Positions 24,401 to 31,627 of a stretch of DNA of 64,000 nt are shown piece after piece; within the stretch, counting starts at the first letter, position 1, and each line of letters starts with the position of its first letter. Made by a program: the position numbers and the translations under genes. The stretch is from assembly GCA_964035545.1 (NCBI GenBank), contig OZ037770.1, positions 2,354,001 through 2,418,000 on the forward strand. The letters are read 5' to 3'. The notes under the pieces were generated by a model, which saw only the letters and a list, made by a program, of their open reading frames with translations, was not told where the DNA came from and did no database searches. The DNA comes from Bugula neritina (Eukaryota > Bryozoa > Gymnolaemata > Cheilostomatida > Bugulidae).

Positions 24401-24940
24401 GACACTGTAAAACGCTGATCTTGTTTCTATTTTAGAATTCATTTGTTTCATTGAAAGATATATAAAACATATATTACTATGTTTTGTAGTATAGGCCTAC
24501 ATAGTAATATATCACTGTACATATAATATAATGCTGTTTTAAGAGGAATGTCAACTTGGAGTTTCACTTTCTATAAATCAAGTCATTAAAAAGATTTTTT
24601 CTCAAATAAAAGTCAAGGAATCTCCATAAACTGTATTATTACAACCTATAAAATCAATTCTATTTTGAAGTTGTCTCCTCTTCAGCACACTCGGTTTCAT
24701 GAGTGTGTTGCAATGTTTGCTGTGTAACTCGTTAGTCTTTAGTTTATTTAATAATTATTTATATTGTACAGGAGAGGACAATCCCTGGTAGTGTGGGCCA
24801 TCACCGAAGGCAGACAGGCTGCCAGACAAATAGACTTAGATCTTACAGGCTCTACATCATTGGCGGGCCCTGGTGGCATACGTCTCGCTCCAAAGTACAT
24901 GAGGCACTACGGGCAACAAGATGCTAAAATAGAAGAGTAA
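1..24940 (+). CDS. GOGAT: NADH-dependent glutamate synthase (GOGAT), single-chain, 5'-truncated by window edge
   Basis: Forty exons join with continuous phase into 1,954 codons and end at TAA 24938-24940. The enzyme makes two glutamates from glutamine and 2-oxoglutarate using NADH; eukaryotic forms fuse the bacterial large and small subunits in one chain. Domain order seen: C-terminal half of the class II amidotransferase, central domain, FMN/synthase domain with the 3Fe-4S cysteines, GXGXG domain, linker, and the FAD/NADH small-subunit-like domain. The catalytic N-terminal Cys and roughly the first 200-300 residues lie upstream. No frameshift or in-frame stop was found in the exons, so the gene looks intact. 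All introns use GT-AG. Several introns carry tandem arrays at a splice junction, and four host SINE copies. Exon coordinates are in the six block entries that follow. Confidence 0.96.
769..930 (+). repeat. Four tandem copies of GOGAT exon 2 end plus its 5' splice site
   Basis: The unit (40-41 bp) is CTAGCTGGGAGAGAGCCCAC followed by CCTCAGAG|GTAAGT. The first copy is the real end of exon 2 with donor at 797. Copies two to four lie in the intron with intact donors at 837, 878 and 919. Use of any later donor puts TAA directly after the AGG Arg codon, so those forms would be truncated. Confidence 0.93.
1162..1334 (-). mobile_element. tRNA-derived SINE, minus-strand, 5'-truncated copy
   Basis: The reverse complement reads GTCATGGGTTCAAACCCG (B-box-like), then GGCCATTGGTGATGTTAGG and the tail motif CCCATCAGGGG...ACTATAAACTT. 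This is the body of the three plus-strand copies in the same gene. The tRNA-like 5' part is poorly preserved. It lies in GOGAT intron 2. Confidence 0.75.
4061..4270 (+). mobile_element. tRNA-derived SINE copy
   Basis: A tRNA-like head (AGCAGCCATGGTCTAGGGAT as A-box region, then GGTCATGGATTTGAACCCC at about 4109-4127 as B box) is followed by a shared body. The body runs from CCATTAGTGATGTTAGGAAG to CCATCAGGGGCTTCTCACAG and GGTGACTAT. It ends about 35 bp before GOGAT exon 6. Confidence 0.82.
4305..7545 (+). CDS. GOGAT: GOGAT exons 6-12: central domain
   Basis: Exons: 4305-4492, 4861-5011, 5131-5271, 5409-5563, 6143-6235, 6690-6903, 7435-7545 (residues 273-623). Recognisable stretches are [13 protein letters not shown] (exon 7), [11 protein letters not shown] and LDQPILSL (exon 8), VHHHLINEK (exon 10), [12 protein letters not shown] (exon 11) and [20 protein letters not shown] (exon 12). 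In glutamate synthases this domain links the glutaminase to the FMN domain and has no catalytic residues of its own. Exon 6 ends AA|GTGAGT, so a split Lys codon is completed by the first base of exon 7. Two plus-strand SINEs lie in introns 5 and 10, and a short GCTAACTC array starts 13 bp after the exon 9 donor. Confidence 0.94.
5577..5692 (+). repeat. GCTAACTC-type minisatellite just after the GOGAT exon 9 donor
   Basis: About a dozen imperfect 8-bp units (GCTAACTC, GCTGTGCTAACTC variants) begin 13 bp after the exon 9 donor at 5564. Confidence 0.85.
6447..6635 (+). mobile_element. tRNA-derived SINE copy
   Basis: Same family as 4061-4270. The head AGCAGCCGTAGTCTGAGGGT is followed by GGTCAGGGGTTCAATCTCC (B box, about 6492-6510). 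The body is GGCCATTGGTAATGTTAGG and the tail CCATCAGGTGTTCTCAAAGG then GCGACTATAAACTT. It lies in GOGAT intron 10, about 55 bp upstream of exon 11. Confidence 0.82.
8002..11951 (+). CDS. GOGAT: GOGAT exons 13-21: FMN-binding synthase domain with 3Fe-4S site
   Basis: Exons: 8002-8219, 8332-8420, 8657-8805, 9029-9247, 9748-9846, 10270-10428, 10919-11074, 11451-11573, 11793-11951 (residues 624-1080). This TIM-barrel domain carries FMN, reduces 2-iminoglutarate and binds 2-oxoglutarate. Motifs seen: GAMSFGSLS and SNSGEGGE (exon 15), [15 protein letters not shown] and [18 protein letters not shown] (exon 16), [12 protein letters not shown] (exon 17), [13 protein letters not shown] (exon 18). Exon 19 holds [15 protein letters not shown], whose spacing C-x5-C-x4-C is that of the 3Fe-4S ligands. 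All expected residues are present. The 3' end of exon 19, including the last ligand Cys, and its donor are repeated five more times in the intron. Confidence 0.96.
8210..8285 (+). repeat. Duplicated 5' splice site region after GOGAT exon 13
   Basis: CTCAG|GTACTGTGTCTGTCTG is followed by ATGTCCACATTAT, then again CTCAG|GTCTGTCTGTGTG and TCCACATTAT, and a third partial unit TTCAGTCTGTCT. The period is about 35 bp. The real donor is at 8220; the duplicate sits at 8255. Confidence 0.7.
11035..11290 (+). repeat. Six tandem copies of GOGAT exon 19 end plus donor
   Basis: The unit (41-42 bp) is TACATGCCCTGTGGGCGTGG CTACTCAG|GTAGTGTGTTTAG. The first copy encodes the end of the 3Fe-4S motif and carries the true donor at 11075. 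Further GT sites follow at 11116, 11158, 11199, 11240 and 11282. One unit has CTG instead of CAG before GT. Reading past the first donor ends at TAA within 45 bases. Confidence 0.94.
12500..14906 (+). CDS. GOGAT: GOGAT exons 22-26: GXGXG structural domain
   Basis: Exons: 12500-12624, 13057-13208, 13820-13995, 14433-14548, 14729-14906 (residues 1081-1329). The glycine-rich beta-helix domain is recognised by [15 protein letters not shown] and [17 protein letters not shown] (exons 23-24), [18 protein letters not shown] and [11 protein letters not shown] (exon 24), then [11 protein letters not shown] and [11 protein letters not shown] (exon 25). Exon 22 ends AT|GTGAGT; the split Met codon is completed by exon 23. 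The exon 24 acceptor (AAACAAAAG) has an unusually poor pyrimidine tract, but phase and homology both require it. Exon 26 is the acidic helical region at the end of the large-subunit part. Confidence 0.94.
15453..18624 (+). CDS. GOGAT: GOGAT exons 27-30: linker between large- and small-subunit parts
   Basis: Exons: 15453-15591, 15891-15976, 17164-17285, 18534-18624 (residues 1330-1475). The segment starts [10 protein letters not shown], the usual end of the large-subunit part. It continues through an acidic and Ser/Glu-rich stretch and ends with [15 protein letters not shown], which leads into the small-subunit domain. Exon 27 ends A|GTGTGT and reading on would hit TAG at once, so splicing is required. 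Exon 30's acceptor is the last unit of a 32-bp minisatellite (GATACAG|AAGAAG). A second AG at 18553-18554 is also in frame and would skip seven codons; 18534 is preferred because it keeps a family-like RSKNAYR. The linker is long compared with other family members I know, an inference without alignment. Confidence 0.88.
15982..16138 (+). repeat. 21-bp minisatellite starting 5 bp after GOGAT exon 28 donor
   Basis: Seven to eight units of TTCTGATGTCATCACGTGTTC type, with variants CACATG, CATGTG and CACGTA. Each unit carries a CRE-like TGATGTCA and an E-box-like CACGTG. Because 21 is divisible by three, both strands stay open across it, which explains the small reading frames there. Confidence 0.88.
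17611..18533 (+). repeat. 32-bp minisatellite (about 29 units) ending at GOGAT exon 30 acceptor
   Basis: The unit is GTGTATATGTAGGGGGTTTG then TAAGATACAGTG, mostly 32 bp with some of 30-31. The last unit ends GATACAG at 18533, which is the 3' splice site of exon 30. A second copy of GATACAG plus the first exon bases (AAGAAGTA) sits inside the array at 18401-18415. Every unit offers a TACAG decoy acceptor. The G-rich strand (GGGGG every 32 bp) is the sense strand. Confidence 0.95.
19004..19131 (+). repeat. 25-bp direct repeat duplicating the exon 31 acceptor region
   Basis: GGCTACAGTATTTAGACTGT plus GTTCT occurs at 19004-19028 and again at 19107-19131, directly before the TAG acceptor of GOGAT exon 31 (19131-19133). 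Confidence 0.85.
19134..24940 (+). CDS. GOGAT: GOGAT exons 31-40: NADH/FAD small-subunit-like domain and stop
   Basis: Exons: 19134-19238, 19555-19641, 20017-20214, 20973-21061, 21538-21686, 22168-22364, 22751-22867, 23571-23724, 24002-24176, 24772-24940. The domain takes electrons from NADH to FAD and 4Fe-4S clusters. Cysteines occur in [17 protein letters not shown] and CPAPCEGACVLG (exons 31-33). [10 protein letters not shown] (exon 33) is the FAD-binding Rossmann glycine motif, and [13 protein letters not shown] (exon 36) is the NADH one. [11 protein letters not shown] and LLTCGAT are further family motifs. [19 protein letters not shown] spans the last junction and is the C-terminal FAD contact. 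The C-terminus is GQQDAKIEE, then TAA at 24938-24940. The exon 38 donor is repeated twice downstream. Confidence 0.95.
20322..20510 (+). mobile_element. tRNA-derived SINE copy
   Basis: Same family as 4061-4270. The head AGAAGCAGCTGTGGTGTAGG is followed by GTCATGGGTTTGAACCCCC (B box, about 20371-20389). The body is GGCCATTGGTGATGTTAGG, with tail CCATCAGGGGTTCTCACAGG and GCGACTATAAACTT. It lies in GOGAT intron 33 and is the best preserved copy. Confidence 0.85.
21387..21519 (+). repeat. 52-bp tandem repeat (2.6 copies) before GOGAT exon 35
   Basis: Units start TTCACCTGTCAACCACCTGC at 21387, 21439 and 21491; the last ends 18 bp before the acceptor at 21537. Confidence 0.88.
23716..23812 (+). 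repeat. Three tandem copies of GOGAT exon 38 end plus donor
   Basis: The 32-bp unit is GTTACCAG|GTAGTGCTAC followed by TTCTATTAGTTGAT. The real donor is at 23725; copies have GT at 23757 (CCAAGTAATG) and 23789 (CCAGGTAATA). Reading past the first donor ends at TGA after seven codons. Confidence 0.9.
24195..24405 (+). repeat. Two short arrays after GOGAT exon 39 donor
   Basis: GTCATGTGACCTTATTCTAG (20 bp, about four copies, 24195-24285) starts 18 bp after the donor. A second array of 15-bp units (GGGTATGTGACACCT, about five copies) runs 24318-24405. Both keep a (C/T)ATGTGAC core. Confidence 0.85.
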
Positions 24941-25345
24941 CTCCAAATTTTCGTAATTTCAACTTTTTGGGTTTATAGTTGGCGGTTTCAGTTTGAAATT
25001 ATCAAATTCTTTGCGTGTTTAGCTGCCAGTTTTCACTGCCAATTCAATGCAATGGTGTTGGTAAGACAATTCCACAAATAATAATCTTACAATTATTTTT
25101 GTTATTTAGCATTTAATCAGAAGGTTGGAGGCGTTTGTTTCAAGGGTTGATTTAGTGCTATAATTATTACTTGATTGATGATAGTCGTTGAATGATATTT
25201 AATCAATAAGTTATCTATATCTGGTATTTGTTGGTAACACTTAGTGTTGGTGTTCTATGAGTTTTGTGATTCTAATATTTTGTGGGTTTTTGTTGACTAT
25301 GATTGTTATAAATATGTGCAATGCTGTTGTTATTGATAAACAAGT

Positions 25346-25351
25346 AATAAA
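25346..25351 (+). terminator. Poly(A) signal AATAAA of GOGAT
   Basis: AATAAA lies about 405 bp after the GOGAT stop codon, within AT-rich 3' UTR-like sequence, and is followed about 20 bp later by a T-rich stretch. It is the first clear AATAAA after the stop. Confidence 0.6.
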
Positions 25352-25370
25352 ATGTTTATAAGCTTTAAAA

Positions 25371-28300
25371 CTGTTTTATTTTTCCCTTCACTTTACACAC
25401 TTTTACCAGCTTTTCGTAATACTCCGAAACTTGACAGAAGTATCTCAGATAATATAGAACAATTGTATGTCACCAATAAAATGGTCCTCCTAAAAACTTG
25501 ATATAAAGTGAAAATCATTATAGGGTTTTTTTATAACCCATCATTGTGCACTAAATATGGAAAATAATGACAATAGTGCTCTTTTGATGCTTGCAAATCA
25601 ATCTACAACCTTGTACTAAACCCTTTTCTTCATAATGGTTTATATTTATACTGATCGCCATAACCCAAGAAATACTTGTTCCTTTGAAGGTAAATCCTAT
25701 TGGATTTAAACGCACGTGTAGGTCTTACAAAATTAATTACATTTCACGAATGATTGAAGCTGCTAAACATACTGTGGTTACAGCTGAGCTTGAGTTCTCA
25801 ATTGTCACGCTATAATACGGGCACCTGTCAGCCACGCCTTCTGTTTCAACTAGCTCATCATAAACTAACCTAACTCAGTGTCGCACGGTGCCTTTGCAAT
25901 CCAATTCATTGATTCTAAACAATACAAGGCGCAAAATCAAAACAGTAAACACTGAATTCTCTCTGCTCGTTTCAAGCACGTCTGTGACCATGAATTCAAA
26001 GGAATTCAAATTATAACTCATTGCTCCTGTACTTTTGTTATACACTACCACTACGGACTATAGGCATAGAAACTAAATTAAACTCAAAAAGTTGGTAAGT
26101 TGAATTGATAAAGTTATCATTATGATTATTAATTAATTGAAAATAAATTAAACTACCTAATTAATAATTTAAACATAAATAAATTTAATTTTGAACAATC
26201 ATCTCTTAAACTTTCAAACTTTGTTTCATATCTATTAGTATTAGTATTGGTTTATCATTTTAACATTCAGAGATGAAAGAAAGCCCCAAAGTGAAACTAA
26301 ACTTAAGCCAACCTGAAAAACTTTAATCGTTCTCGACGTGTAGGTGCATCACATTTAAGTTTGTAGATATATGCATTTATATGGCAATAATTAATATTTA
26401 ATTTGAAGCAATTACTCAGGCAAGCCAATGAATGGGTTAAAATGATTTACCAGTTTACAAAGAAATGTCGTACAATGTGTTCTGTGCATTGATCTGCCAT
26501 GCAGCTGTCACTGTGAATTTAATGTTTACATTGACCTCTGTGCTTTGATGCTAACATGTGATTATATAAAACCTGATTGTCCCAGATCCAACTACTTTAT
26601 TTTCTTGGAAATGTTTTTACAAACAGTTTTCTTTTGGAAATGGATTTTTATATTAAAAGAGATAAAAACGAAATTACATAAATTCTGGTTGTTTTGAACG
26701 TCTGCCGAAACACTTGTGTATAACTTTTACAGTTCTATCTAAACTGATCATATTGGAGTTTTGTGCTTTGGTTTAGGTTGCTGCAGTGAAAACTATGACA
26801 CTTGAAAACTACTGCTAAAGAGTGTTAGCATAACTGGAATACAGGTAATGTAAAGAAATGCGTAAAATGTGATGAAAAAGCATGCATTTGTTGTTCCGCG
26901 CCTACCATTTGCTTTTGACAATCATTCGTAGCAGTTTTGACTAATGCAAATAATTAAAAGCTGTCTGTATAGCTCAGTTTCCATAAATTTTTATGAATCC
27001 AGCAACCTAATAGAGCATTGTATACCAAGCTTCACTCTTAATACTATTTTCCGGACTGCCTAGTAAGGGTCATGTTTACTCCGCCCCATAGACTAATTAA
27101 CTAACACAAAAGATCATAGCCTATTCAAAAGCCTATTCATCGAAAGAATAGGAGCAAACATTAATCTATTAATGCTTTCAATAAAGCAAATTTAGTATTA
27201 AGAAAGACTTTGAGTAAATTAGTAAGTGCGCATAGGTAATGAGGGAACAAGTGAACGCTACTGAGATAACTGACTGACTGCTCATTGCTGCTGCCGCTGC
27301 GTTGTGTGCTAGTCAAGTTGAGATGACTAAAGACCCCAGGATATAGCAGTACTGTAGAGTGGAGAGCTGATCAATATAGAAACTTATTTCGTCTTGTAGT
27401 TTAGTGAATGTACTCTGTTGGAGCTAATTAACTCAAGTGATTGAAACTTATAGAGCAGAGATCTCTTCATCAGGTATTAATGTTATTCTAATCAAATCTA
27501 ACAGCACATATCATAGAGATAAATAGTGGACCACATTTGTGTTGTGTCTTTGGTTGGAGTCTCACCAGATTTCATGGCAAACTAGGGAAAGATGTAGGCT
27601 AAATGAAGGTATTGTAAAGGACCAAGGAGCTAGATCTGGTATCCGTTAAATTTGATAATGATGATAATGATAACGAAATACAGTCTGTTTAAAAATAATT
27701 TTCTGTGCAATTGAAATTGCTGCTACTAAATACTGCAGGGTTGTTCTGTAATTCTTTCTTGACCATCATTTGCAGGCTTTTGGCTTTTTGGTCTGTTATA
27801 TATTCAGAGCTCTGTGGTCTCTTTACAACATATCTGTATGTCAGCAGTAACTGCTTACTACCTGCTGAAAGGAAATGACATCAGAGTTGATGTTTTCACT
27901 TACACAGTTTTTAGTTACCAGAGAATATTTTTGAGAGTCAGTTCATTATTTTCTGGTTATCAAATATGAGTCCGTCATCCACAATAACTATCAATTTGTC
28001 ATTAAACATCAATGTTTACAGAAGCCATGACATGAAGAAATTTCCCACAATTTTTTAATAAATTATTGCATTCAGAATAACAAGTTCTTTGAATTACATA
28101 ATTGAACACATAACTTCCTATGAAATTTGACTTTTATTATGCATGTTTTTTATTGACAGCATTCGAGAATTACTAGTGAATTACAACACGAATTGCGTTA
28201 AAAATCAATATTATATTCCCTCTTTAAATACTAGCTTCATATTACAGCACGTCATAATAATTCATGTGACAATTGAAGTTGACAGCTTTCAAAATATATG

Positions 28301-30296
28301 ATTAGCAAATATGTTTAGCATCAAAAATATGAAAAGAAAATAACATGGGCATCATTATTTCACCTGCTAAAAGCACGATACTCAAACAGCACATTCTAGC
28401 TGTTACCTTATTGACATACTTATAACGTGGCAGCAAATTACTTCGATTTAACCTTTCTAAATAATTTTATTATAGAGGTTATTGCCAGTGTTGAACAATA
28501 ATTTGCTGAAGCCAAAGACAAACCAAAACTATTTGAGATGATTGTTGTCATAGTTTGAGAAATAATTGTAAGGTGTCTAGGTATATCACTTGTGCATGAC
28601 AAAAGGTGTTACGAGCTCTAACTTAAAATAGTATAAAGTACTTTATTCTTAATTATAGATATTCCCTCTAACTAAAATCATTCTCCTAAAACATCAGTTT
28701 TGTAAGAATCCAACTGTTTTCTCTTCCTTCAATAATCGTATAATAAGTATTTACTTTTAGTTTAATACGAAATGTTATACTTTTAACTTGCAAATTTCAC
28801 ATTTTACCGACTTTTGACATCTGCAAGCTAATGGCACCTCTTGAAGAGTTTTTTTATCCTGTATCTAAAGCTTTATGTTTTTAAATCTCACAATTGTTGA
28901 AAGTTGAAGCTTCTGTGGGAACTGCAGCCCATATTTTGATTGTATAGATTGTAATGGACTGCAGCGTCACCATGCTAAAACAGGTTGAATAGCTATAATA
29001 GCTTTGCTACAAAACAAATTCAAAATTTAATCTAAAAACGAAAGCTGCCTATAAATGGTACAACTGCCGACTGGCCAACTTTACTCCAAAACCAAACACA
29101 AAGTCAATGGGAAAGTGACATTTACTATAATTTGTGTTATCAACAAAGGATTTCTGAATCAATATGATATCAACAACTTTCAGTGACACTGGCACTTTTA
29201 GAAAAGCTATAAACACACCTCTAGGCGTTCATGTGTGTTTTTTCAGCCTTGCCAATTGAGAAACTTCGGCTGTTTATTTAGTGACTTCGAGCAAATAATT
29301 GATTGGTGTTTATACAGTTCCCGATAGTCTCAGTTGCTATAGAAAAAGTGTATACTTATCTAATAGATGGCCAGTAAACTGCTTATCATGCCAATAAACA
29401 TCTATTTTTAAAGAAAATCAATTTAATTACAGATAAGAACTGATTTCAGTGTTTGTATTACTTTCAACTCATCTTTGCTTAAGGAGATAACCGTCTTCAT
29501 TCTAAAGTGTAGATTGAATCTTGACAACAAGGAAAATCTCATCAGTTTTAATAACCCTTTCAGTGATAGGTGTTATTGTTTAGATAATGATAGCAGATGT
29601 GTTATATTTTAGTTTACTACACCCGAACATAATTGAAATTTTGTTCAATGTAGTTCATACACATGACTTAGTAATTTGCATTACAATCTTCAGCTCTTCA
29701 GCGCATATGATATGAAGTGGTTTTTCATTCGATCCATTTTCACCAGTTTCTGTTTATGCATTTATTAAATATGCAAAGTTCTTAGCTATAGTTTGAAATC
29801 CCAACAGCTCATCAATTTGTGTAGCACAAATTGATAACAAAACTAACTTTTCTTATAGCTATTAAATATAAATCCATTAAACTATTATAGCATTGTATTT
29901 GCAGTAGATTCAATGGATGGAAGGTAATGTGTGTTGAAACTACGGAAAAATGGTGATATCGTGCAATCATCTACAATTTAACATGATCTTAATAAACTAC
30001 ACCATAATATTTTACAAGAGACTATGGAATATAATACTATACCTATATAAAAGGTTCATGTAAATAATTGCAATAATTGAATAGCTCTGAATTGAACCTA
30101 TTTCCTGACCCTAATTTTCTTCAGGAACCTGTACCAACATTTTAAGAGAAAATTTTGTTCCTTCAACAAAATAAAACAAAGTCAACAAATGTGAAAATTT
30201 TCATGTCACTATTTTTATAGATCTACCATTTAGTTTGGCCTATCACTGCAGTGTTTACTATTAGCTGTATAAATTTAGCCAATTTCTATTTGGCAG
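25371..30296. other. Intergenic, AT-rich, no gene seen
   Basis: No family-like reading frame, exon with good splice sites or intact mobile element was found. A relatively GC-rich patch near 27240-27350 followed by ATCAG|GTATTA at about 27470 could be a non-coding first exon for the candidate exon at 30297, but nothing confirms it. Confidence 0.5.
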
Positions 30297-30405
30297 GATA
30301 TTAATGAGAAAGGATGAAATTTGAGCTGTTTCCTCCGGGTGTCTTACCACCGACTGAGTCTCCCAAGGTCATGCAGACGGAAAAGCAACCTGACCAAGTC
30401 TCTAG
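30297..30405 (+). CDS. Candidate alternative 5' coding exon (MKFELFPPG...)
   Basis: A 109-bp exon bounded by TTGGCAG|GATATT and TCTAG|GTGAAT. ATG at 30314 (A at -3, in-frame TAA and TGA upstream within the exon) opens MKFELFPPGVLPPTESPK, then VMQTEKQPDQVS, ending in phase 2. Exon 2 of the plus-strand gene at 39.6 kb begins in exactly the complementary phase, so joining gives a coherent Pro/Ser-rich N-terminus. If so, the minus-strand gene at 31.6-35.9 kb is nested in the intron. It could instead belong to a separate small gene. No function is proposed. Confidence 0.42.
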
Positions 30406-31356
30406 GTGAATATTTATATCATTTAATAGCATCATGTAATATATAGGATAACATAATACGATATAGCACGATAAATTGTAACTCAAGATAATTTTTAATG
30501 GCTATATAAGCATTGAAATTGAGCTTTCATTTATAGACTAAGAAGCTATAACTTTGATACTCAAGCTGAAAACTTAAAAAAAGCTAATTTAAAAGTTCTC
30601 ACATTATACCAGCTTTTTGTCTATATTACCAGAATGGTGAGAATATAATTAGTGACTTGATAACATTAAGGAATTGTTTTATTGAAATATCTTCTTTCAA
30701 TTAGAAAGTATATAGTATATCGTTATTGGTACTAGAACAATAACACTTGAATATACTAATTCTCTTTAAATCTACCCCTTTGAAAATTCCAATTTATCCA
30801 CTCCTGCGCTCATTCGCCCTCCTATCCACTCATTCTCTGACATCATAACTTGCTTTTAGACTAATTTATATTGTAAAGTGATTGAATGCCCTTCAACTGA
30901 AACTGAGCAATATCACTATCATTATCATTATTTAAATGGATTGTTTTAGCTGACAATTTCAAATCAATAAAACTCACTTGAAACTGAAATGGGTTCATTG
31001 AACTGCATCAGGTTTCATTATTACTCCTGCAGCATTATTTCAGCTTTAGTTTCATCAATACCGAGTATTATGAAAATATATAATCATCCTTGCAAGATAT
31101 TTTAGTTGAACTCTGAAGGCAAACATGTTATAGTACATAACATAACAGCTTGTATAATATTATTTTATTCTCAATTCTATACATATATGCGTCTGCTTTA
31201 AGCAATGCTCTAACAACTTTTAAACTGAAAAAAATGCACCATTACAAAAGTGTTACTAGCAATATTTTACAAAAAAGATTATATAAAATTGATACAAACA
31301 AAATTGTAATACAATATTACACCTTGCCATGTTATGTTTAGTTATATAAGCTTAGG

Positions 31357-31362
31357 TTTATT
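31357..31362 (-). terminator. Possible poly(A) signal for the minus-strand gene at 31.6-34.6 kb
   Basis: TTTATT on the plus strand (AATAAA on minus), about 270 bp past the stop codon of that gene. Other weaker signals are possible. Confidence 0.35.
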
Positions 31363-31627
31363 CCTGTTACTTTGTAATGAATAACAAATACTCATTTTAC
31401 TCATTCATTTCATTCAGCTGTTTCACATGGCAATTAACAGTGTATAGAATAACAGTTATGCAACATTTAAAGATGAGTTCAAATTACAAGCATTTTAAAC
31501 TTGAGCTTTTGAAGTTTAAAAACAATATGTTATAAAAGCCACTAGTATAAGAATGAAATATAAGAGTTACATTGTGTAAGTTTCGCGTAGCAACTAAAAA
31601 CAGGTCAAGGTTGGCAAACTACACGGT

